Source of the DNA: Jacaranda mimosifolia
Lineage: Eukaryota; Streptophyta; Magnoliopsida; Lamiales; Bignoniaceae
Direction of reading: 5' to 3'
Assembly: GCA_018894105.1 (NCBI GenBank)
Contig: CM032133.1
Location: forward strand, 16,630,501-16,694,500
DNA: 64,000 nucleotides
Below are positions 35,475 to 47,198 of this stretch, one piece after another. The position numbers and the translations under genes are program-made. The notes beneath the pieces are model-generated. The model saw only the letters and a list, made by a program, of their open reading frames with translations. It did no database searches and was not told the origin of the DNA. Numbering within the stretch: position 1 is the stretch's first letter; each line of letters opens with the position of its first letter.

Positions 35475-37320
35475 TTTATGACAATATATGAAAATTCAAA
35501 GAAGATAATGTAAGCATTCATTTAATGAATAATTTGAAGATGATATTGTTTTAATCATGAACTACCTCCCCACTATTTATTTATATTTAATCCCTCTCAA
35601 ATGAAATTTGGAAAGACCAAGGGAATGTTTGGTTATGTTTCCCCAAAACAAAATTATTTTGGAGAAATTAAACATAACTAAACATATCCTGATTTTTTTC
35701 TCCAAAACTTCCATTTTTCAATATATACATACATATTATATATACCTCATATATATATTATTATTATTCTAACAATAAAAAAATCACTTTTATTTTCACC
35801 CTCAAAACTCAATAAAAAAACATTAATTTGGCTGCTACAGTAAAAGAATATCTCTCCCAAAATATAAACAAACATACCAAAAAACTACATTCATATTTTT
35901 CAATAATTCATTTTCTCAAAACACATAATAAAACCATACAGAAAACATAACCAACCATTCCCCAAGTTCCTAGTGAGACTTGAGGTTCAATTGACCTTAA
36001 TATATGATGTAATGTTATGAGCCCATGAATAATTCATAAAGTAAAAAACTCCTTATTTATTGCATCACATGCAACTCGCAAGGTATTTTGCATCGCCTTT
36101 TACATGAACTCTTAAGTACCTGTGCTACTCCACATTAAGTTAAACCTATCAAGCAGTCTTGTAATAACTCAATCATAGCATCTCACTCCTTGTGACCATT
36201 GCTATGACTAAATTATGTTTCATGCTATGATAGCAATCACTTTCCACATTATTATACTCATAGCCAATACATAACCATGGTAGCTTCTCATATATTTTCT
36301 TATTGATAGAATACATTGGCAACTAAGCCTCGCTTTGTTTTGCCCATAATCAATGTAATATTTTGAACTTAAAATGAGGTTTCATTGACTGAAAGATCTC
36401 ATCATTTTAATTTTCATTTTTATGTTTTCTACCTTAAGCATGTATCATGGTACATTAAAGGATAAAAATCTATATTATATATAAAGTTATCAAAGCCTTA
36501 GTGGTATGTTTTTAAATGAATCAATAAAAATAACTCCACTTTAAAAAATAATGATAAGGTAAGTTTTTTTTCTTCTTATTTTTCTTTTTAATTTTTTTTC
36601 TTCTCCAATATTTATTTTTTCTTCAATTATTTACTCTCTGTCTCTCTCTCTCTTATCTTTTCCTTTTGATTTATTCTAAAATTTCAAATAAGCAAATCAA
36701 AATTATCTAAAAATTATAGTATTATATAGAAAAGTAAATGAACCTTCACACCATAAAAAATTTAGCATATGCATTGAATGTATCCAAATAACTGATATAT
36801 ATAAATAATAAACATAACATGCCACTAAATTGATGATCATGAGCAATGCCTAGTTACTAAATCTTCAGTGGATCATTAGTTAACCTACGGGTCAAAATTA
36901 AATGATAATAGATCCTACCTATTACATGCATGTCTCCTATATTTAAAAAAGAGATACGCATGCTCCATTCAAGTTGCAATCCCTTCGAGAAGAATTAAAA
37001 CCAGTTATATAGGTCTTTGAGGCCCATAGTCATTCATCCACGCATTCTTTACATAAATACAAGAACAATAGACGATTTGCAATAATTTAGTTTTAAATCA
37101 TCACTAAACACATGATAGACAATTCCCTCCAAAATGAATGCCATTCATAATGATATTTCCAAACTCAATCGGAAAATGTAAGATTTTTTAAATTGAGTTT
37201 GGACATAATTTTGTCCTATTCAAAATTTCGTTGAGTTAAACATGCAACCTTTGTATGAATACGAGTACACTTTTATGATAGTCCAAAGTAAAACTATATA
37301 TTAACTATTGGAAACCCATT
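35475..37320 (-). other. Leader of the copia relic, with one MITE
   Basis: Segments such as AAAGATCTCATCATTTTA (36390) and the following TTTTCTACCTTAAGCATG resemble the leader of the 10.5-kb element at 16738-16800. No LTR or PBS is recognisable at its right end, where a TRIM array begins. A CT-rich run is at 36636-36660. No gene seen. Confidence 0.5.
35621..35962. mobile_element. Tourist/Harbinger-like MITE (342 bp)
   Basis: Its ends are GGGAATGTTTGGTTATGTTT and AAACATAACCAACCATTCCC, near-perfect inverted repeats of about 20 bp. The flanks are CAA on both sides; CCAAG is repeated if the outer G/C pair is counted as flank. There is no coding capacity. It lies within the copia leader. Confidence 0.75.
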
Positions 37321-37325
37321 CATAG

Positions 37326-37980
37326 TATTGGGTTACCCAATATTGTTGGGTCACCAATTTCATATTATTCCACGTTCCAAATGTTCATTTTTAAGCATGC
37401 GTGGGGTGTGTTAATGTTCCATATCGGTGAAATAAATAAGTTGTGGTATCTATATACGATTTTGGGCAATTCTCACCTCTTGAGCTAGCTTTTGGGGTTG
37501 AGTTAGGTCCAATGCCCATTCTTTAACATGGTATCGGAGCCACTCATTCTGGATGTCGAGTTACCCAGTGTTGTTGGGCGACGCATTTCATGTTTTTCCA
37601 CGCTCCAAATGTTCATTCCTGGGTGTGCGCGGGTTGTGTTAGTGTTCCACATCAGTGAAATAAATAAGTTGTGGTCTTTATATATGATATTGGGCAATCC
37701 TTACTTCTTGAGCTAGCTTTGGTGTTGAGTTAAGGCCAAGGCCCATTTTTTAACATGGTATCGGAGCTATCCATTTCCCGTGTTGGGTTATCTAGTGTTG
37801 TTGTGCCACCTATTTCATGTTATTCCACATTCCAGATGTTTCCTAAGCGTGCGTGGGGTGTGTTAGTATCCTACATCGGTAAAATAAATAAATTGTAATC
37901 TCTATACATGGTCTTAGGCAATCATCACCTTTTGAACTAACTTTTAGGGCTGAGTTAGGCCCAATGTCCATTTTTTAATA
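37326..37980 (+). mobile_element. TRIM array: three LTRs, two complete interiors
   Basis: LTRs of ~120 bp lie at 37409-37528, 37637-37755 and 37861-37980. They start TGTTARTGTTCCACATCGG and end TTTTTAACA. TGGTATCGGAGC (PBS) follows the first two at 37529 and 37756. The ~106-bp interiors end in a GCGTGGGGTG purine-rich stretch before the next LTR. A partial interior precedes the first LTR, so the array is truncated on the left. TRIMs encode nothing and rely on enzymes of other elements. Confidence 0.8.
37529..37541 (+). other. TRIM primer binding site
   Basis: TGGTATCGGAGCC follows the LTR directly and is complementary to initiator methionine tRNA, as in copia elements. A second copy, TGGTATCGGAGCT, is at 37756-37768. 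Confidence 0.75.
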
Positions 37981-39742
37981 GAATTTGTGAACTCTTTAAA
38001 TGACAAAATCAAAAACTAGATTTAATCTAGCTAATGATAAAACCTTACAAATCTATAGAGAAATGTGAGGAATCTAAGAGGAAAAGAGTACTTATGGTCA
38101 ACTATAGGGATAGAGACATGACAGAGTTGGTGTCATTCTTGCACAAGAATACATTATTCTCAAAACGAATTCCCAGGGGCATCCACATGCACTATTCATA
38201 GATCATAGGAGAAGAGGGAATCTTTCTAGAATTCTCGAATTCTAGCAAGTTTTCCATTTCCCCCTCCTTGATTTAGAGATCTCATGAGTTAGATTGACCA
38301 ACAGCTAGAACTCCTGAGATTAGATTTATACTCGAATTTTAATAAGAGTAGTTTAATTAATTAGTTCTCAACCCAATCAATTAGTCTAAGTTAATGGTGT
38401 TTGCAATTTGAGCTAGCTTTGTCAAACAATTCTTAGATAAATAGACTTTTTATTTAATGGATTAATTTAATTTCTTAAACTGACAAACTCAATTAATTTT
38501 TGGTATCAAACTCTTGGATAAACATCTATAATTGACATAGGCCTTTTCAATTACTGTGTATGATCCCTTAAATTCTTCAATTAGTTACAAAAAACATGCA
38601 CCTACTGCTCTTGAATTAATCCCTATTGTTTTAAGATTATCTATTTTTCATGATCGACATCTATCAACAAAATTCAAAATCCTATATAACTAGTGAAATT
38701 TTGAACCTTTCTCTTATGAGTAAAATGAAAAGGCCCTTCTATTTTTCAACCTCTCAATTTAGGCTTGGGTGCGAAAATTAATCGGTGCCCAATAGATAGC
38801 CTTAATATCTATTCCCAAAAACAAATGATTCCTTAATTTTGCCGACAATTTATATATCTCTTTCCTATTCGTCACACTAATTTATGTAATAATTTTTAAT
38901 TATTATGAAAAACTTAAGAGACTCACTCATTCAACAAATGAGCATATGAATTCTTTATTGGTTTTCACAAACCCCTACATACAATGCGTATGATTAATGC
39001 ATCCAGATCCATCCGAAGTTATTATAAAACTCAAGTCAAAACACTAATTAATGTACTATTATAAATACAAGGAATTTCTTTCTTAATTATGCAAATACTT
39101 ATCATAAATGAAATTCTTTAGCCGAGATCATACAATAAACTTAACTTGTTTCTCTAAAAAAGTTTTTATCTTGTGCATTAGAGTTGTTATACTAATTAAG
39201 TCATAGCCAGTAAGCTGAATTTATAAGCTTAAAACGTACTAAAATAAGAATAATTCTTTTAAATCCTAAATAAAACAATACATTCAAAATAGCTGAATTC
39301 TATATCATTAATTACTCGTGTATCTTATATGCAGATCCAAAATTTCTAGTTACACCCATCTTTTGAGACGTAGACATTACTCGAAAGTCGAAGATATTTT
39401 GGTCTAGAATTAGTTAACAGGCAATAGAAAACTTGCCATTGTCATCATGTCATATGTTTCTATATATTGTTTTCTTTCAGAATATAGGCATATTATATAT
39501 TATATAGTCGTGAATGGATCAAGACAACAACCCCACTCCCAAACTCTGATAAATAAAGACACGCCGCCGCAAGAGGCAAATTACTACGGTAGGTACCTTT
39601 TATTAATATATTTTATATACCCTGTTCTTCTTGGAATGGGTGCGAGCAAGGGAGCTGTACAGTGTACACATCACAAGAAAACAAATTAGCCAACAAATTA
39701 CATTTGGTTGCAATTTGATTGGTAGCATGGTCTTAACATGTA
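37981..39742. other. No recognised feature
   Basis: AT-rich sequence without a credible gene, terminal repeat or tandem array. The open frame at 39447-39689 is short and shows no known motif. Confidence 0.5.
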
Positions 39743-40065
39743 GGTCTTGTTTGTTTGTCGTTTCTCAAAATATTTTTCAATTTCTAAAATTTAAACAAAT
39801 AAAACGTAATATTTTCTGATTTTACTTTTCAAAACACGCAGAATATTCCTTACTATTTATTTTAGAAAATATTTTTCAATGCACATATATGTATCAATCA
39901 TTTCACTTATATGCACATATATAACTATATTAAAATATTTATTTCACCCAACAAATTCAATAAAAATTAACTAATATAATATTTATAATAAAATTTGTCT
40001 TTTTCTAAAATACTTCCATCGAATAATTTTTTACCAAAATATTCTCAACTTACCTTCAAAATAAA
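39743..40065. mobile_element. Tourist-like MITE, left part (interrupted)
   Basis: It starts GGTCTTGTTTGTTTG, close to the ends of the MITEs at 46665 and 47199. The body (TTTCAATTTCTAAAATTTAAACAAAT) also matches 47229-47260. It is cut by the Tork-like copia element at ATAAA and resumes at 45358. Confidence 0.6.
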
Positions 40066-40670
40066 TATTGATTTTGCCTTGAAATTTGAGGTAAAATTGA
40101 CAAGAAACAGAAGAAATGGAGCAAAACGGAGTAAAGTGGTCGAAATGGACTCGAGAACACACCCCGACGCGTGTTGGAAGAACGCCGCGTGCCGGGGCGC
40201 AAGGCAAGGCGCGCCAAGGCATGGACATGGGCGAAAAAGGCATGAAAACACGCATTGTGCGCCGCGGCGCAAAGTTTCTGCCCTAGTACAAGAAAGGCAC
40301 GCTAGGGCGCAAGTTTTGTGCACCCTAGCGCGCGGCGCAGGCCCACGGGCCTTGGACTTCGTTTTCGGGTATAAATTTAGTGTTTTTTTTTCTTCAGAAA
40401 AGAATAACGAACATAACACAAGGGCTTCTTTACTGCTTTTGAGTAATTCTTTCAAAACGGAGTTTAGAACGAGGGTGTTAGGTGTTTTCATGAGATTTGT
40501 GAGATTCAAATTTGTACTTGCACTTTGATTTGAGATCAATAAAATTCCTTTTCTTTGTTAGGTAGATTAGGCACATCGTCGAGCCACGTTAAATCTTGTT
40601 GTCATAATTTCATCGAATTACTTTATTGTTATTTCATTATTTCCGCAATACATCCGCCTGGGTTACAACA
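40066..40670 (+). repeat. 5' LTR of the Tork-like element
   Basis: It begins TATTGATTTTGCC (TG decayed to TA) and ends GGTTACAACA. It has a strikingly GC-rich centre (40140-40360) rich in GCGCC and CTAGGGCGC palindromes. A TATA box TATAAAT lies at 40370-40376. Confidence 0.88.
40370..40376 (+). promoter_or_regulatory. TATA box of the Tork-like 5' LTR
   Basis: TATAAAT follows GTTTTCGGG and is kept as GTAAATTTAG in the 3' LTR. It lies just downstream of the GC-rich palindromic block. Confidence 0.5.
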
Positions 40671-40673
40671 AAT

Positions 40674-40688
40674 TGGTATCGGAGCAGG
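40674..40688 (+). other. Primer binding site of the Tork-like element
   Basis: TGGTATCGGAGCAGG lies three bases after the LTR end and is complementary to initiator methionine tRNA. Confidence 0.85.
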
Positions 40689-40697
40689 TTGGATCAG

Positions 40698-41544
40698 ATG
40701 TCAGGAATGAAGTACGAGATAGAGAAATTCGATGGGAAGAACGACTTTGGGCTGTGGAAGATGAAGGTTCACGCCCTCCTGTGTCAACAAGGTTTACAGA
40801 GAGCGTTAAAGGGCAGAGATTCCTTGCCGAAAATGCTAAAGGATGAGAAGAATGACGAGTTCATGGCGAAGGCTTACGGTACTCTGGTGTTATCATTGGC
40901 GGATAACATACTGAGAGAGGTCGCCATAGAAAGTACGCCAGCGGATTTATGGAAGAAGGTGGAGCGTCTATATATGACGAAATCCCTGACGAATCAGCTG
41001 TATTTGAAACACGATTATACACATTGAGGATGAAGAAAGGTACATCTATTACTCATCATACTAATTTTTTCAATAAGGTGATTCTGGATCTCGCTAGTAT
41101 AGATGTCAAAATTGATGATGAGGATCAAGCCTTGATTCTCATGTGTTCTCTGCCAAAATCTTTTGAGCACTTAGTTACTACTTTGTTGTACGAGAGAGAT
41201 ACAATTTCAATGGAGGATGTGAAGGCCTCATTGAATTCCAACAAGTTGAGAAAATATGTCCTGGGCAGCAACGATGGTGAAAGTGGGGAAGGATTGGTGG
41301 CAAAAGGGAGATCGAGAGAAAGGGGAAGGAGTAGAGGCCGATCGAAGTCCCGAACTAAGCCTAGAAATGGTGACAAGTATTTTAAGTGGGTGGAAAGGGG
41401 CATTGGAAATGAAATTGTCCAAAACGAGGAAAGGCGAATGATGCAGGTGAAACTTCTGATCAGAAACGAGATAATGTCGCAGGAATTGTTGAGAATGAGT
41501 CTGATGGTGGGCTTGTTCTCAACAGTGCCGAAACTTTACTAAGC
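40698..41544 (+). pseudogene. Tork-like gag, frameshifted
   Basis: It starts at ATG 40698 just after the PBS (MSGMKYEIEKFDGKNDFGLW). A UBN2-type core follows. A frameshift lies between 40949 and 41027, after LTNQLYLK. The second frame continues with SLPKSFEHLVTTLL to the basic RGRSRGRSKSR linker. The CCHC zinc knuckle near 41380-41425 is destroyed by small indels (YFKWVERGIG in place of a C-x2-C-x4-H start). Gag would assemble the particle and bind RNA. Confidence 0.88.
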
Positions 41545-42860
41545 TCTGAATGGATTTTAGATAGTGGTTGTTCCTACCACATGTGTCCAAGAGAAGATTG
41601 GTTTACCACATACCATAAATACGATGGTGGTAAAGTGCTTATGAGAAATGATGCTTCTTGCATGGTTGTAGGAATTGGCTCAATTTGTATCAGAATGCAT
41701 GATGGGATAGTAAGGACCCTAACAGATGTGCGTCATGTTCCAGATCTGAAGAAAAATCTGATATCACTGGGTACTCTGGACAAGAATGGTTGTGAGTACA
41801 GAGCTTGAGATGGAGTTCTGCAGGTTTCCAAAGGCGCATTGCTTATCATAAAGGGAGAAAAGCATAACAACCTTTACATATTGTAGGGAAACACGGTTTC
41901 TGGTACTGCAACGGTTTCTTCATCAATCAATGATACTACGAGTATATGGCATATGCGGCTTGGGCGTATGAGTGAGAGGGGAATGTTAGAACTGAGCAAA
42001 CGAGGTTTGCTTTGCAGAGAAAAGACTGAAGAACTGGATTTCTGCGAGCAATGTGTGCTAGGCAAGCAACATAGGGTGAAATTCGGCACTGCAGTTCACA
42101 GGACCAAAGGTACCTTGGATTACATTTACTCAAATCTTTGGGGGCCTTCTCAGGTTCCTTCAAAGGGAGGTGCAAGGTACATGCTGACATTCATAGATGA
42201 TTTCTCACGGAGAGTATGGGTGTACATGCTAAAGTATAAGGATTAGGTGTTTGTCAACTTCAAGCAATGGCAGACCTTAATTAAAAAGCAGACAGGAAAG
42301 GAGATCAAGCGCTTCAGGACTGACAACGGATTGGATTTTTGCAACAAGGAATTTCAAGAATTCTGCGACAAGGAATACATACACCACAACAGAATGGAGT
42401 TGCAGAACGGATGAATAGGACTATCTTGGAAAGAGGTAGATGCATGCTCTTTAACGACGGATTGTCCAAGGATTTTTGGGCAGAAGCGATTAACACTGCG
42501 TGTTATTTGGTGAATAGGTCACCATCAACTGCTTTGGACTGCAAGATACCAATGGAAGTTTGGTCCAGGTCTCCTGCTGATTACTCGAATCTAAGAGTAT
42601 TTGGGTGTCAGCCTATGCTCAAGTCCGGGATGGGAAGCTTGAGTCAAGGGCTAGGAAGTGCATATTTCTAGGCTATACAGATGGAGTTAAAGGTTATCGT
42701 TTGTGGTGTAATGATGACAAGGGCTCCAAGATGATTATCAGTAGGGATGTGACATTTGATGAGTCTGCAATGATGAAGAAGGTGGAACAGTAGGAAAATG
42801 GTCAACAGGGCATTAAGGAGAAGGCGGAGATTCATATTGATCCTCCACAAGTTTTAAAGA
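41545..42860 (+). pseudogene. Tork-like protease and integrase, broken
   Basis: The protease active site [12 protein letters not shown] (41551-41586) is intact. After a stop near 41806, the GAG-pre-integrase region (IWHMRLGRMSERGM, CEQCVLGKQHR; 41940-42075) and integrase core follow: first Asp in DYIYSNLWGP, FIDDFSRRVWVY, a stop at about 42244, second Asp in RTDNG, and Glu in QQNGVAERMNRT (42390-42420) after a frameshift. The catalytic triad survives in pieces. The integrase C-terminal part (WSRSPADYSNLRVFGC) ends near 42790. Confidence 0.88.
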
Positions 42861-44621
42861 GGAAACAGAGGTGATAGATGAAGCTGGTGAGAGCACATTA
42901 CCACCTAATCAACAATAGGAAAATGAACCATTACAAAATTATCGCTTGGCTCGCAATAGGGAGAGGAGGCAGATCAAACCACCACAACGGTATGCTTACT
43001 CAGATCTAGTAGCTTATGCTTTGAGTTCAGCTGAGGAGTTTGTAGGAGATGATCCAGTCTCATACAAAGAGGCAATTTTCAGGCCAGATTCTGATAAATA
43101 GGCTGCAGCTATGAGTGAAGAGATAGAGTCTCTACACAAGAATAGCACATGAGAGCTAGTTGATGTACCCAAAGGGCAAAAGATTGTAGGTTGCAAATGG
43201 ATCTACAAGAAGAATGAAGGGATTCCTAGTGTTGAAGATGCTAGATACAAGGCACGATTGGTTGCTAAGGGTTTACTCAGAGAGAAAGAGTTGACTTTCA
43301 TGAAGTATTTTCCCCAGTTGTAAAACATACTTCCATTCGTGTTCTACTTGCCATGGTTGCTCTATTTGATGTGGAGCTGGAGCAGATGGATGTGAAAACA
43401 ACATTTCTGAATGGTGAGTTGGAGGAACAAATCTATATGAGTCAACCAGAAGGATTCGTTGTTCTCAAGAAACAAAATCAAGCATGTCTTTTGAAGAGGT
43501 CATTATATGGCATGAAGCAGTCTCCCAAGCAGTGGTATAAAAGGTTTGATGATTTTTTTACCAAGATAGGATATACAAGAAGCAAATTTGATTGTTGCGT
43601 ATATTATAACATTTGTAGTGATAACCTTCTCGTATATTTGTTGTTGCACGTTGATGATATGTTGATTGCCTCTAGAAATATATATGAGATCAACCAATTA
43701 AAAGCTTAGTTAAGTGAAGAATTTGAGATAAAGGGTTTGGGCAGTGCAAAGAAGATTTTGGGCATGGAGATCATCCAGGACAGACACGTAAGATTGTTGT
43801 ACTTGTCTCAACAGCAATACATTGAGAAAGTACTTGAGCGATTTGGGATGGATAAGTCCAAGCCAGTTAGTATGCCACTTGCAGCTCATTTCAGGCTCTC
43901 ATCAGATCTATCACTGTGTATTGAGGAGGAGGTGGAGCACATGTCAAATGTGCCATATGCTAGTGCAGTGGGTAGCTTGATGTACGCCATGGTGTGCACT
44001 AGGCCAAACATTTCACATGCAGTCAGTGTTGTGAGCAAGTATATGCACAAGCCAGGAAAGACTCATTGGCAGGTTGTGAAATGGATCATAAGGTATCTTA
44101 GAGGCTCTGCAGACAGATGTTTGAGGTATAGTCAGTTGAATTCTACTACAAGAATTATTGGCTATGTGGATGCGAACTATGCAGGAGATTTAGACAACAG
44201 AAGGTCATTGACGGGTTATGTGTTTTGTGTATCAAGTTGTACTATTAGCTGGAATGCGACTTTGCAGTTATCAGTTGCATTATCCACAACAGAAACTGAG
44301 TACATGGCTTTGGCTGAAGGTGTCAAGGAAGGCATTTGGCTAAAGGGACTAATCGATGATATAGGTATGACTTCTGAGATCGCTAAGGTATTTTGTGACA
44401 GTCAGAGTGCCATACACTTGTCAAAGAATTAAGTATTTCATGAGAGAACAAAGCACATAGATGTGAGGTATCACTTTGTTCGGGATATGGTATCTCAAGG
44501 AGTCATGTTGGTTGACAAAGTTGGGACTAAGGATAATCCGACAGATATGTTGACTAAGGCTGTTCCAGGAATCAAATTTGAGCATTGCTTGGATTTGGTT
44601 AATGTTTGTAGACTCATATAA
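42861..44621 (+). pseudogene. Tork-like reverse transcriptase and RNase H, broken
   Basis: RT begins near 43190 (GCKWIYKKNEG), shifts frame near 43265, and continues at 43353-43709 with VKTTFLNGELEEQIYM and the active site LHVDDML (both aspartates kept, 43653-43658). After a stop, 43737-44432 holds the RT thumb and RNase H: KILGMEI, GYVDANYAGD, RRSLTGYVF, TTETEYMAL. The frame goes past one more stop to KAVPGIKFEH and ends at 44621, 62 bp before the 3' LTR. At least five disabling changes prevent a polyprotein. Confidence 0.88.
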
Positions 44622-44663
44622 CAGGCCCTATTGGGGGCAGAGACAAAGAAGATGAATGGGAAT

Positions 44664-44683
44664 TTCAAGTCAATGTGGAGAAT
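44664..44683 (+). other. Polypurine tract of the Tork-like element
   Basis: CAAGTCAATGTGGAGAAT directly precedes the 3' LTR start TGTTGATTTTG. This is the usual form in plant copia elements. Confidence 0.75.
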
Positions 44684-45357
44684 TGTTGATTTTGCCTTGA
44701 AATTTGAGGTAAAATTGGCAAGGAACGGAAAAAGTGGAGCGAAACGGAGCAAAGTGGTCGAAATGGGCTCGAGAACACACCCCGGTGCGTGTTAGAAGGA
44801 CGCCGCATGCCGGGGTGCAAGGAAAGGCGTGCCAAGGCATGGACATGGGTGAAAAAGGCATGAAAACACGCGTCGTGCGCCTCGACGCAAGATTTTTCCG
44901 CCCTAGTGCGTAGTAAACAATAACTTTGCGTTGGGCTGCAAGTTTTTTGCGCCCCAACGCAAAGGTTCTGCCCTAGTACAAGAAAGGCACGCTAGGGCGC
45001 AAGTTTTGTGCGCCCCAGCACGCAGTGCAGGCCCACGAGCCTTGGGCTTCGTTTTCGGGTGTAAATTTAGTGTTTTTTCTTCCAAGAAAGAATAACGAAT
45101 ATAACATAAAGGCTTCTTTACTGCTTTTGAGTAATTCTCTCAAGACGGAGTTTAGAACGAGGGTGTTAGGTATTTTCGTGAGATTTGTAGTATTCAAATT
45201 TGTACTTGCACCTTGATTTGAGATCGATAAAATTCTTTTTTTTGTTGGGTGAATTAGGCACATCTCCAAACGACGTTAAATCTTGGTCTCATAATTCCAT
45301 CGAATTACGTTACTGTTATTTCATTGTTTCTGCAATAGATCCTCTTGAATTACAACA
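44684..45357 (+). repeat. 3' LTR of the Tork-like element, with extra GC-rich module
   Basis: It runs from TGTTGATTTTGCC to ATTACAACA. It is 69 bp longer than the 5' LTR because of an extra hairpin-forming module at about 44905-44972 (GCGTTGGGCTGCAAG ... TTGCGCCCCAACGC), which resembles its neighbour GCTAGGGCGCAAG ... GTGCGCCCCAGC. Confidence 0.85.
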
Positions 45358-45465
45358 ATAAAAATAAAAATAAAAAATCATCACATTCTTTCAACTCACT
45401 TTACAGGACTTTTTTTTTTCAAAAATATTATTCACAATTGACTCAATTTACAATAAAATAAAGCC
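45358..45465. mobile_element. Tourist-like MITE, right part
   Basis: It resumes with ATCATCACATTCTTTCAACTCA, which matches 47058-47085 of the related MITE. It ends CAATAAAATAAAGCC, the complement of the family start GGCTTTGTTT. Together with 39743-40065 it makes an element of about 430 bp. Confidence 0.55.
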
Positions 45466-46368
45466 TTTGTTATAATAAATATATTTATAATGAGTGGGAG
45501 TTCCCGTACTGTACTGACGTAAAAATGGCGAAAGTTATGTTGCAGATGCGGACATTTTTATCATCGTTAGTTTCAAAAAGTACTTCCCTAAATTGTATTG
45601 CACGTTCGAGACGGCGCCTACTACATTTCACTATCATTAAATTGCAAGCAGCATTCATAATTGTTCCCACTAATTTTATGCAAACAAATAAATTGAAATT
45701 CAATTGAATGGAAAATATGTCCAACCCACTTCTTTTCCAACACAATTTAACCAAATTTAATTGAAAGTGAAACCAAATCGTTAAATTAAAGTAATATTTT
45801 TCTTTCATTAAACTCTTGAAAACACATATTTGACTTTAAAATTATGGTTACACTTTTTTTTTTTAATATGTAAGAGGAAAGATGCTCTCTAGAATTGAGC
45901 TCTAGTATTTACCATATTATTAACTATTAATTATTATTATTATTGAATGATATAAGCACGTTCAGCAGGGTACTACCACCAATTCAATTAAGTAGATTAC
46001 TCAAAATTCACTTTTAACTCCTTTTTCCCTATATATTATTACTTTCGTTCAATTTATTTTTGGTTATCTAATACTCATTTTCAATTAGGTCCATGTCTTT
46101 AATAGTTTGAACTATCTACTTTAATTTATATTTTATTATTATATAATATGTATATTATATATTTTTTATAAAATATATACTACAAAAATACAAGTTCTGC
46201 TGTAAAAAATTGATATGAAATTAATTTCTTAACTATAACAACAGGCTACAATTACGACTTTTTATAATAAATGTAATTTTTTTTAAATGGCAAGTAATAA
46301 AAATTATTAGTTATTAATTTGTAGCTAATTGTTCGTTAGAAGCACAATAAATTAACATTGTATTGTCT

Positions 46369-46421
<53 letters not shown>

Positions 46422-46664
46422 TAGCTACTGATTGACAGTAGTATGAGTAAACTACAAAAACATCTACTTTAAATTTTGTTATGTCAATTTATAGTTAAAA
46501 TTACAAATTTTTAGCATTAATTATGAATTGATAGTAGATGATACCTTAATCATTTGTAGTATTGAAAATAATTAATTGCTAATTAGCCTCATCAAATTCA
46601 TACATGAATGATTGTTGATTCAATAAAATAAGTCTTACATATTTTATATAAAGTTAGAAACTTA
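45466..46664. other. No recognised gene; AT-rich
   Basis: The longest frames (45485-45808 and its complement) show no motif. The stretch contains an (AAT)n microsatellite. Confidence 0.5.
46371..46422. repeat. (AAT)n microsatellite
   Basis: About 17 uninterrupted AAT units; likely to vary in length between individuals. Confidence 0.95.
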
Positions 46665-47143
46665 GGCTTTGTTTGTTTATAAATTGCCAAAAAAAATTTC
46701 AACTCTCATATTACAAACAAACATGCCATCAAGTTCCCCAATCACACTACCCGAAACAAACCCAAAAGTCCCCAGAATACCCTAAACTATTCATTTTGCA
46801 TCCCATTCCTCAATGTCTATATATGTCATAATTTGTTTCTTCCCACTCACCTATTTATATACACAGACTTGTGATACTACTTATCATTCAATCTATATAT
46901 AAACATATACAAATAATTTTAAAATATCAATTTCACTCTACCAACCCAACAAAAATATTATTGATATGATATCTTGTCTTTTTCAAAATACAAACAAACA
47001 AACAATTTTCTCCAAAAACAATCTCCACCTACCACCAAAATACAAATTAACAAACAATCATCACATCCTCTAACCCAACTTTTAAAAAATTATTTTACTA
47101 ACATATTTCAGTAAAATGCCCCAATTTATAAATAAAACAGCCC
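46665..47143. mobile_element. Tourist-like MITE (PIF/Harbinger type)
   Basis: It starts GGCTTTGTTTGTTTATAAATT and ends AATTTATAAATAAAACAGCCC, an imperfect inverted repeat of 21 bp. It is flanked by TTA on both sides (46662-46664, 47144-47146), the target duplication typical of PIF/Harbinger. No coding capacity. Confidence 0.75.
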
Positions 47144-47198
47144 TTAAATTTTATAAATTCTTGACGTGATGTATAATAATAATAATAATTTAAAAAAA

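Larger units (their letters stand above)
40066..45357 (+). mobile_element. Tork/TNT1-like copia element, complete but coding-dead
   Basis: The LTRs are 40066-40670 and 44684-45357. The order is PBS, gag, protease, integrase, RT, RNase H and polypurine tract. The flanks ATAAA (40061-40065 and 45358-45362) are an exact 5-bp target duplication. The gag beginning (MSGMKYEIEKFDG) and the domain set resemble the TNT1/Tork lineage. By eye the LTRs differ at roughly one site in ten over their first 200 bp, mostly transitions, so the insertion is not recent. Confidence 0.9.

Noticed and set aside
40045..40539. Overlapping open frames of 164-177 codons on both strands
   Set aside because: They lie in the GC-rich LTR of the Tork-like element, run across its boundary, and consist of low-complexity Arg/Ala/Pro-rich text. 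The high GC content explains the lack of stops.
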